Origin: an uncultured Eubacteriales bacterium
Lineage (GTDB): Bacteria > Bacillota > Clostridia > Oscillospirales > Acutalibacteraceae
Reading direction: 5' to 3'
Length of the DNA stretch: 5,685 nucleotides
Assembly: GCA_900319255.1 (NCBI GenBank)
Contig: ONNU01000181.1
Location: forward strand, 1 to 5,685
Below are positions 1-5,073 of the stretch, in pieces. Position 1 is the first letter of the stretch. Every line of letters begins with the position of its first letter. A program made the position numbers and the translations under genes. The notes beneath the pieces were generated by a model. It was not told where the DNA came from and did no database searches. It saw only the letters and a program-made list of their open reading frames with translations.

Positions 1-350
1 AAGTCAGCAAACAATAGAAGTCAGGGTATAAAGAATAAATCCCGAATTCGTTGTTCCGCTTTAATGCCCTGAGCCATGCTTCGTTAGTATTTCACCTTTT
101 GAAATCTCCTTGCCTTATCCCCTGTGGATAGCCGGACTTCAGCAGCAAAAGCTTTGGCATTTTTCGTTTGATGGGTTATAGCTCAATCTGAAAATGCACC
201 TTTCCGGTGAATTTGATAATTCCGAATAATGCTAAAATACACATGAAAACAGCAGCTTGATAAATATTAACCATTGAGTTTTACAGATCCGGATAAAAAG
301 ATAATTGATTTATGCAAAAAATATGATCAATAATAATATAAATCAATTGT
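1..350. other. Upstream region without an intact gene; possible degraded or dispersed element
   Basis: I see no intact gene here. On the minus strand a 22-codon ORF runs from an ATG at 160 to a TGA at 92 and contains the peptide KSGYPQGIRQGDF. Directly after that stop, the same frame stays open to the window edge and reads like protein (EAWLRALKRNNEFGIYSLY). This pattern fits a decayed gene or a dispersed intergenic element, but either could be chance. Small inverted repeats are present, for example CACC/GGTG at 197-209 and GAATT/AATTC just after it, all too short to call. From about 255 onward the DNA becomes very AT-rich and leads into the promoter of the PfkB-family kinase gene. Confidence 0.35.
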
Positions 351-356
351 AAAATA

Positions 357-365
357 TGGTATAAT
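357..365 (+). promoter_or_regulatory. Extended -10 sigma-A-type promoter for the four-gene plus-strand unit
   Basis: The sequence TGGTATAAT is a perfect TATAAT preceded by the TGn extension. No good TTGACA-like box lies at the usual 16-18 bp spacing (337-342 reads TATAAA), so recognition would rely on the extended -10 and the AT-rich upstream DNA. Transcription should start near 371-373, giving a leader of roughly 58 nt before the kinase start at 430. Confidence 0.6.
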
Positions 366-374
366 TATGTATAG

Positions 375-399
375 TGCTCAGGAGGCTTTCCTGAAAGCA
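375..399 (+). promoter_or_regulatory. 5'-terminal leader hairpin in the kinase mRNA
   Basis: TGCTCAGGA (375-383) pairs with TCCTG (389-393) and AGCA (396-399), giving nine base pairs with a two-base bulge (A394, A395) and a five-base loop. It would sit almost at the 5' end of the transcript predicted from the TATAAT at 360. The AGGAGG at 380-385 is partly in the stem and is too far from either downstream ATG to serve as their normal ribosome site. The hairpin may stabilise the mRNA or regulate it. It matches no riboswitch class that I recognise. Confidence 0.35.
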
Positions 400-409
400 T
401 AGCGGTAAT

Positions 410-430
410 ATGAAAAAGAAGGTGCTTTAA
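410..430 (+). CDS. Possible 6-codon leader ORF (MKKKVL) overlapping the kinase start
   Basis: An ATG at 410 opens a six-codon reading frame, MKKKVL, whose TAA shares its last A with the ATG of the kinase gene (TAATG). The first bases repeat the kinase start: ATGAAAAAGAA occurs at 410-420 and again at 430-440. The AGAAGG that would serve the kinase lies inside this mini-ORF, so a ribosome translating it would cover and then release that site, which would allow translational coupling. Its own ribosome site is weak (AGCGG at 401-405). It could equally be a by-product of a small duplication. Confidence 0.25.
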   Translation: MKKKVL

Positions 431-1338
431 TGAAAAAGAAAATAATAGTTTCAGGTCTGCTGAATATAGAAACAACGGTCAGGGTAAAGGGCTTTCCTAT
501 AAATTATTACCCCATAGATTTTCCCTTTTTCGGAGTAAATTCCAATATCTCAGGCGTGGGCTGCAATATCGCAAAGGCAATGACTACCTTAGGTGACGAG
601 GTGGAGCTTGTATCTTATCTCGGAAAGGATGACGAGGCTCAGAGAGTTCTCAATGATCTGAATAATTACGGCATCAGGACAGACAGTATCTCCCGCTGCC
701 TGAAAAATACCCCGGCTTCGGTAATACTCTTCGATCCTGAGGGAAGGCGTCAGATATACTGCGACCTCAAGGATATCCAGGAAAAAAGCGTTGATCCTGC
801 TTCAATGAAGGCTTCTATGGAAAGCGCTGATCTTGCAATTCTCTGCAATATCAATTTTAACCGTGAGCTTTTCAAAGCCGTCAGAAGCTATGATATACCT
901 GTCGCAACGGATGTTCATGTGCTCAGCAATATCGACGATGATTACAACAGGGATTTCATGCAGAATTCTGATATACTTTTCCTCAGCGATGAAAAGCTTT
1001 CCTGCCCTCCGGAGGAATTTATCAGAAAGCTTTATGACAGATATCACAACAAAGTCATCGTTATCGGCATGGGAGAAAAGGGCGCTTTGCTTCTTGATTC
1101 GGAAAAGGACAGGCTTATTGAAATACCGGCTTTCACTGCGGGAAATATCGTCAATACCGTCGGCGCAGGAGATGCCCTCTTCTCATCATTCCTGCATTAT
1201 TATATAAAGGGCTTATCTGCGGAGGATGCTCTGAAAAGGGCTGTGGTCTTTGCCGGCATAAAGATCGGCTTCAACGGCGCATCGCTGGGCTTTGCCGATG
1301 AAAAAGAGCTTGAAAAGCATTTTGCACAGGAAGGATAA
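430..1338 (+). CDS. PfkB/ribokinase-family carbohydrate (or nucleoside) kinase
   Basis: This 302-residue protein has the length and order of a PfkB-family kinase, which phosphorylates a sugar, sugar phosphate or nucleoside with ATP in the cytosol. The N-terminal strand is KKKIIVSGLLNIE. The substrate-side motif is SGVGCNIAKAMTTLGDEV at about 41-58, a variant of the usual GGxGxNxA. The C-terminal PfkB signature is NTVGAGDALFSSF at 242-254, with the anion-hole GAG and catalytic Asp248. The first residue of the signature is Asn242 where most relatives have Asp. The substrate cannot be read from the sequence. The start at 430 has AGAAGG seven bases upstream and overlaps the stop of a possible leader peptide. 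It is the first gene of a four-gene unit, and the next start lies only 4 nt after its stop. Confidence 0.9.
   Translation: MKKKIIVSGLLNIETTVRVKGFPINYYPIDFPFFGVNSNISGVGCNIAKAMTTLGDEVELVSYLGKDDEAQRVLNDLNNYGIRTDSISRCLKNTPASVILFDPEGRRQIYCDLKDIQEKSVDPASMKASMESADLAILCNINFNRELFKAVRSYDIPVATDVHVLSNIDDDYNRDFMQNSDILFLSDEKLSCPPEEFIRKLYDRYHNKVIVIGMGEKGALLLDSEKDRLIEIPAFTAGNIVNTVGAGDALFSSFLHYYIKGLSAEDALKRAVVFAGIKIGFNGASLGFADEKELEKHFAQEG
1328..1334 (+). promoter_or_regulatory. Ribosome binding site fixing the start of the flavoprotein gene
   Basis: AGGAAGG lies at the very end of the kinase gene, eight bases before the ATG at 1343. This supports 1343 as the start rather than the in-frame ATG at 1292 or the one at 1298, which lie inside the kinase gene and lack a comparable site. 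The overlap suggests translational coupling of the two genes. Confidence 0.75.
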
Positions 1339-1342
1339 TTAC

Positions 1343-1906
1343 ATGGAAACAAAAAAGAATTCACTGATAATAAACTGCAGCCCTGTAAAAAACGGGGCAA
1401 CCGCTGAGATAGTAAGCATCGTATCTGACAGTCTGTCCGGAAGCTTCAATGTCAAAAGCATTTGTATTGATGATTACAGCTTTGCTTTCTGCAGGGGCTG
1501 CCGCGCCTGTCACAAAACGGCTGAATGTGTGCAGCATGATGATATTTCAAGTATCATCGCAGAATTTGAAAATGCTGATATAGTAATATGCGTTTCCCCG
1601 TCCTATTGGGCGGATATACCGGGACAGTTCAAGGCTTTTATAGACAGGTGTACTCCATGGTGCAATACCCATGAGCCTCATTCTGTACTGGGCGGAAGCA
1701 GAAACGGTTATGCGATAGCTCAGAGAACAGGTCCGGGTATGAAGGAATGCGAAAGGATAATCCAGAGCATCGAGCATTTTTACGGGCATATGGAAATAAA
1801 AGCCTGCGGTCATCTGGGGCTATGCTCCATCGAATACAAAGAAGATGTAGCTCCGAGAAAAGATGAGATACTGGACTTTTGCAGCAGGATAATAAATGAA
1901 AACTGA
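1343..1906 (+). CDS. Flavodoxin-fold NAD(P)H:FMN oxidoreductase of the iron-sulfur flavoprotein type
   Basis: The 187-residue product has a flavodoxin-like fold. It begins with a beta strand and an FMN phosphate loop (LIINCSPVKNGATAEIV, about 8-24) and has the flavin-contact segment SPSYWADIPGQFKAFIDR at about 85-102. Cysteines 50, 53, 56 and 62 form CxxCxxCx5C followed by HDD. This is the compact cysteine motif of iron-sulfur flavoproteins (the Methanosarcina Isf type), so a 4Fe-4S cluster beside FMN is plausible, though many family members with this motif are uncharacterised. A likely role is cytosolic electron transfer or reduction of quinones or other small molecules. The partner is unknown. 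It follows the PfkB-family kinase by 4 nt and is probably co-translated with it. Confidence 0.85.
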   Translation: METKKNSLIINCSPVKNGATAEIVSIVSDSLSGSFNVKSICIDDYSFAFCRGCRACHKTAECVQHDDISSIIAEFENADIVICVSPSYWADIPGQFKAFIDRCTPWCNTHEPHSVLGGSRNGYAIAQRTGPGMKECERIIQSIEHFYGHMEIKACGHLGLCSIEYKEDVAPRKDEILDFCSRIINEN

Positions 1907-1929
1907 TATTTAATGCGAGGTCATGCAAA

Positions 1930-2244
1930 ATGAAAAAGATCAGGATAACAGTTATGAAAAAAACAGTTCATGCAGATCTTATTGAAAAATACGAAAACCC
2001 TATAACCCATGCGTGCAGTATGGAAAAAGGTCAGGTGTTTATCGCTGACGGCTGGAAGCGGCCTGAGGGGCTTTGCGAAAGCGCATGGGACAGTATGTCG
2101 CCCTTTGTTATGGCTCTGGCATACGGTGCTGAGGATATTTATGACGGCTGGATGAAAAACAAACGCTCTGCAATGATATCCTGCAATGACGGGTTCAGAC
2201 CGGTAAGCTTTCTGATCGAAGCTATTGATGAGCCTGCGGAATAA
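1930..2244 (+). CDS. TIGR04076 family protein
   Basis: This 104-residue protein matches my memory of the TIGR04076 family, small conserved proteins of anaerobic bacteria and archaea with no established function. It starts with the family-like MKKIRITVMKKTVHADLIE. It also has the GQVFIADGWKRPEGLCESAW block (about 34-53) and the C-terminal ISCNDGFRPVSFLIEAI block (about 83-99). Cys29, Cys49 and Cys85 stand at positions that look conserved and could bind a metal or take part in redox chemistry; this is inference. There is no signal peptide or membrane segment, so it should be cytosolic. GCGAGG at 1915-1920 lies nine bases before the ATG. It sits 23 nt after the flavoprotein gene, consistent with a redox partnership. 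Confidence 0.75.
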   Translation: MKKIRITVMKKTVHADLIEKYENPITHACSMEKGQVFIADGWKRPEGLCESAWDSMSPFVMALAYGAEDIYDGWMKNKRSAMISCNDGFRPVSFLIEAIDEPAE

Positions 2245-2294
2245 CTGCACTTCTACAAACATATGACTGATTTTACACAAGGAGATGATCTGAT

Positions 2295-3176
2295 ATGGAT
2301 TTTTCGGAAAAGCTTAACGGCTACTGGGAGGAGGGCTATCATTATTATCTTGAATTCAGAAATGAAAAGCTTACTGTGAGAGGCTATGACAGGGGTATCC
2401 GCATAACGACCACCGTTTCATATGACGCTGACAGGCTGGAAGCCGGAGAAAGAACCGTTATAAAGCTTGAAAACAATGTCCTTTCCCGTACATATAACGG
2501 TGAAATGATGACGGAAATAAAGGAGCTTGCATATGAAAACGGCGAGCTTAAAATGCTATATTATTACACCATCATGGGCGAAACCCTTTATACCCTCAGA
2601 AAAACTGATAATTCTCCGTTCAGTCATATAATTATCCGTGACGATGAATTCATTGAAAGGCTTCAGGGCAGATGGGAACAATGGACACCGGACGGCTGCG
2701 GAGGTTCTCCCATGATAATAAAGGGAAATACCGTTTCCTGGGCAGGCGGCGGCGGGAAATTCCATGCCGTCAGCTATACATATGACAGAGAAAGCGTTTA
2801 TCTCACGCCGGAGGATCTCACACGGGGAGAATTCAATGCGTTTACAAAAATCAAGGTATTGCCGGATATGCTTACCACTACGATGATGGTATGCGATATG
2901 AGTATGCCTCTGTCTGTTTTTGCAAGAAAGGATATGATCGGTAAAATAAAAGTACCCGGAGACGCAAAAAGACCGCCTGTCAATACTATGATAAACAATC
3001 AGCCTATGATAATTAATGGATTTATGGGTATGAAAATGCCTGATACAGCTGCACAGAACGAAAAAGAAAGCAGGTCTGAAACGGGATATTGTCAATGCTG
3101 CGGTTATAAGCTGCCGCAGGAAAGACCGCGCTTCTGCCCGGAATGCGGCTCAAAGCTGCAGGATATCAATGCCTGA
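2295..3176 (+). CDS. Protein with duplicated beta-rich modules and C-terminal zinc ribbon, function unknown
   Basis: I do not recognise a named family for this 293-residue protein. Two halves look alike. Residues 3-12 (FSEKLNGYWE) resemble 119-128 (FIERLQGRWE), and each half continues with alternating strands and ends in a similar strand (ETLYTLRKTD at 96-105, MPLSVFARKDM at 204-214). This suggests a tandem pair of small lipocalin-like or beta-barrel modules. A Met/Asn/Pro-rich linker (about 222-262) leads to a zinc ribbon with Cys266/Cys269 and Cys281/Cys284 (CQCCGYKLP...CPECGSKL). No signal peptide is visible, so it is probably cytosolic. AAGGAG at 2279-2284 gives a good start at 2295. It is the last gene of the unit, 50 nt after the TIGR04076 gene and 13 nt before the terminator stem. 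Confidence 0.8.
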   Translation: MDFSEKLNGYWEEGYHYYLEFRNEKLTVRGYDRGIRITTTVSYDADRLEAGERTVIKLENNVLSRTYNGEMMTEIKELAYENGELKMLYYYTIMGETLYTLRKTDNSPFSHIIIRDDEFIERLQGRWEQWTPDGCGGSPMIIKGNTVSWAGGGGKFHAVSYTYDRESVYLTPEDLTRGEFNAFTKIKVLPDMLTTTMMVCDMSMPLSVFARKDMIGKIKVPGDAKRPPVNTMINNQPMIINGFMGMKMPDTAAQNEKESRSETGYCQCCGYKLPQERPRFCPECGSKLQDINA

Positions 3177-3189
3177 AAATGAATAAAAC

Positions 3190-3240
3190 AGCGCCGAACA
3201 TTAACTGCGTATAATGCAGTTCTGTACGGCGCTTTTTATT
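3190..3240. terminator. Bidirectional intrinsic terminator between convergent gene sets
   Basis: AGCGCCG (3190-3196) pairs with CGGCGCT (3227-3233). ACA (3198-3200) pairs with TGT (3223-3225), and AACTGC (3203-3208) with GCAGTT (3216-3221), around a seven-base loop. On the plus strand the stem runs into TTTTTATT. On the minus strand it runs into TGTTTTATTC. It therefore closes both the plus-strand set ending at 3176 and spoVAD ending at 3250. Confidence 0.9.
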
Positions 3241-3249
3241 GCTCCGGGA

Positions 3250-4257
3250 CTATGCTGTGATGTGAAGAAGATGAGAGATCGAAGGGATGCTTTCACCCTG
3301 CTGGGATGAGGTGGGCGACATCAACGCACCGGTCGCAGCAAAAAGAATGTTTTTAAGCTCGCCTGATCTCAGCTTCTTCATGATATATGAGCAGAATACA
3401 GACGCGCAGCATCCGCAGCCCGATCCGCCGGAATGAACATCCTGGGGATCCCTGTCATAGATAAGCTTTCCGCAGTCATTATGCTGGCATGAAATATCAT
3501 AGCCCTTTATCTGCAGAAGCTCATATAATAATTCCGAACCGATGAAGCCCAGATCTCCGGTCAGGATCAGATCGTAATCCGCAGGCTTTGTATTGGTGTC
3601 GTTGAAGTAATTTGAAATGGTATCGGCTGCTGCCGGAGCCATTGCTGCGCCCATATTATTGGCATCCTTTATCTTCATGTCGATAATGCTGCCTATGGTG
3701 ACATCGGCTATGGAAACGCTTCCGGCATTTTTTTCAAGCACTGCCGCGCCTGCGCCGGTTACTGTCCATTGGGAGGTCAGATTCCTTTGTCCGCCGTATT
3801 CTATAGGCAGACGAAATTGTCTTTCGGCTGAGCAAAAATGGGAAGATGTAACCGCGGCTGCGCGTTCCATTGCTCCGCTGTCAATAAATACCGCAGCAAT
3901 AAGCATCGCCTGAGCCATAGTAGAGCAAGCTCCGTACTGCCCGAGAAAGGGTATCCCCAAACCCCTTAAAGCAAAGGTGGAGGATATGCATTGATTCAGA
4001 AGATCTCCGGCAAAAATACCGTCAATATCCGGAAAATCAAGACCGGTATTTCTGACGGCTATCTCAACAGCGTTTGCCTGGAGCCTGCTTTCCGCCTTTT
4101 CCCATGTCTTTTCTCCCAGTATATCATCCTCGTAGATCATATCAAAATAATTTCCGAGAGGACCCTTCCCCTCCTTGCTGCCTGCAATACCGGCTGAGCT
4201 TCTTATGCATACGTTGTTTTCAAGCCTGATCGTTCTGCTGCCTGTTTTTTTCGACAT
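3250..4257 (-). CDS. spoVAD: Stage V sporulation protein AD
   Basis: The 335-residue product matches SpoVAD in length (Bacillus SpoVAD is about 338) and in thiolase-like fold. SpoVAD is a component of the SpoVA channel that moves dipicolinic acid into the forespore and releases it at germination, and the Bacillus protein binds dipicolinic acid. Visible family blocks are GPLGNYFDMIYEDD (about 32-45), TWEKAES, GACSTM with the thiolase-position Cys111, the MGAAMAPAAADTI block (202-214), LTGDLGFIGSELL (232-244), HSGGSGCGCCASV (275-287), and ATGALMSPTSSQQGESIP (308-325). The start at 4257 has AGGAGG eight bases upstream, but that site lies in a long inverted repeat. No spoVAC or spoVAE flanks it: downstream is a terminator and a convergent gene, and upstream is an HprK-like kinase gene. 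This is unusual for a gene normally found in a spoVA operon. Confidence 0.93.
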   Translation of the reverse strand: MSKKTGSRTIRLENNVCIRSSAGIAGSKEGKGPLGNYFDMIYEDDILGEKTWEKAESRLQANAVEIAVRNTGLDFPDIDGIFAGDLLNQCISSTFALRGLGIPFLGQYGACSTMAQAMLIAAVFIDSGAMERAAAVTSSHFCSAERQFRLPIEYGGQRNLTSQWTVTGAGAAVLEKNAGSVSIADVTIGSIIDMKIKDANNMGAAMAPAAADTISNYFNDTNTKPADYDLILTGDLGFIGSELLYELLQIKGYDISCQHNDCGKLIYDRDPQDVHSGGSGCGCCASVFCSYIMKKLRSGELKNILFAATGALMSPTSSQQGESIPSISHLLHITA

Positions 4258-4265
4258 AAATAAAG

Positions 4266-4308
4266 CCTCCTGTTCTTTTACATTTATTATTTGTAAAAGA
4301 ACGGGAGG
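4266..4308 (-). promoter_or_regulatory. Long inverted repeat that would sequester the spoVAD ribosome binding site
   Basis: The arms at 4292-4308 and 4266-4282 are 17 bases each, with one mismatch (position 4271 against 4303) and a nine-base loop at 4283-4291. In minus-strand RNA the first arm begins CCUCC and pairs with GGAGG, the core of the spoVAD Shine-Dalgarno sequence at 4271-4266. Transcripts from the upstream kinase gene would therefore carry a masked ribosome site. The sequence after the hairpin is only moderately U-rich (CUUUAUUUAUG) and includes the start codon, so a terminator role is less likely but not excluded. Confidence 0.7.
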
Positions 4309-4314
4309 TTATTC
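4285..4314 (-). promoter_or_regulatory. Candidate sigma-G promoter of spoVAD
   Basis: On the minus strand GAATA (4314-4310) fits the sigma-G -35 pattern GHATR as I recall it from Bacillus. After an 18-base spacer, AATAATA (4291-4285) fits the -10 pattern CATNHTA except for its first base. The spacing is the preferred one for sigma-G, and spoVA genes are known forespore sigma-G targets. The -10 box falls in the loop of the inverted repeat, so the start near 4279-4277 would lie inside the second arm and give a short leader with a free ribosome site. Confidence 0.45.
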
Positions 4315-4327
4315 TCTATAACGGGAT

Positions 4328-5062
4328 TTATTTCATTCCTTCATATGAAACTCTTGCCGCATCCGGCTCCATATTGCATCTGAGAATGTAAAGCTCAACG
4401 GAATGGGTCATTTCATTAAGAAGATCAAGGGTCTTGATTATTCCTGATCTGTCAGAGGGTCTGTAGGTCTGCTGCAGAAGAAGCGGATATACTGCGCTTC
4501 TTTCTGCTCTGGAAATTGAATTTGTCTGCCCTCTTTCAAGCACGGCTATCGCCTTGAGGGGAACACATATATTGCTGCCAAGTCTGTGCTTTCCATTATA
4601 GGGCGTGCCATAGACAAAGGCTTTTCCGTTTTCTATGTGTATAAGCGGCTTGTCATCATTTACCATTACGGCTCTGCTGCCCAGATATTCGCGCCATAAT
4701 CTTGCGTGAGTGGATTTTCCCGTACCGCTTTTTGCTGTGAAAAGATAGGCTTCATTATCCACCGCAATAGCTGAGCCGTGAAAAAGAAATGTATTATATT
4801 CAAGTATCTTTTCCGCAAGCTTTCTGTATACGGCAAGCTCCTCAAGATATCCGTCGCTGTACTCAATGACCTCTGTGCCCTCAAGCTCATTCTCTCTTGC
4901 AGACTTATTTCTTTCATAGGCTATATCATCAGCGTCTGTCCGTATAAATATCTCTGCCGCAGAAGCTGCGTCACAGACGTAGTCCCTGCAGTACACATGA
5001 ACATCCTCATATATGGACTCTATCTGAATGATATGACCGGCTATTTTATATTTATCTGTCAT
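4328..5062 (-). CDS. HprK/PEPCK-like P-loop kinase-fold protein
   Basis: This 244-residue protein resembles the C-terminal kinase domain of HPr kinase/phosphorylase and its relatives. FHGSAIAV (94-101) precedes the Walker A loop AKSGTGKST (110-118) and the trailing HARLWREYLG. Next come NDDKP (135-139), a Walker B-like acidic pair, and GTPYNGKHRLGSN (152-164) plus the strand LKAIAVLERG. The N-terminal 90 residues are shorter than in true HprK and not clearly related to it. Such HprK-like proteins accompany PqqD-type peptide chaperones, radical SAM enzymes or lasso peptides in other bacteria, but none of these is visible here. The substrate is unknown. It starts 11 nt after the Ser-rich gene, with AGAGAGG close to the ATG, and is probably co-transcribed with it. 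Confidence 0.8.
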   Translation of the reverse strand: MTDKYKIAGHIIQIESIYEDVHVYCRDYVCDAASAAEIFIRTDADDIAYERNKSARENELEGTEVIEYSDGYLEELAVYRKLAEKILEYNTFLFHGSAIAVDNEAYLFTAKSGTGKSTHARLWREYLGSRAVMVNDDKPLIHIENGKAFVYGTPYNGKHRLGSNICVPLKAIAVLERGQTNSISRAERSAVYPLLLQQTYRPSDRSGIIKTLDLLNEMTHSVELYILRCNMEPDAARVSYEGMK

Positions 5063-5073
5063 GGGCCTCTCTC

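Noticed and set aside
213..238. Possible upstream promoter, TTGATA with TAAAAT
   Set aside because: The spacer is only 14 bases, and no gene starts nearby before the better TATAAT at 360.
1292..1342. N-terminal extension of the flavoprotein gene
   Set aside because: It overlaps the kinase gene and lacks a ribosome site. The ATG at 1343 has AGGAAGG at ideal spacing, and the family's first beta strand starts just after it.
2556..3095. Minus-strand ORF of 179 residues opposite the zinc-ribbon gene
   Set aside because: The plus frame has a good ribosome site, a sensible zinc ribbon and an internal duplication. The antisense product is Ile/His/Arg/Ser-rich with no motif.
3617..3913. Plus-strand ORF of 98 residues opposite spoVAD
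   Set aside because: It lies fully within the strongly supported spoVAD gene, and its hydrophobic content is an antisense artefact.
4266..4308. Inverted repeat read as an intrinsic terminator of the kinase gene
   Set aside because: There is no clean U-run after the stem, and the spoVAD ribosome site and start codon occupy the second arm and the following bases. Masking of the ribosome site is the better reading, although partial termination remains possible.
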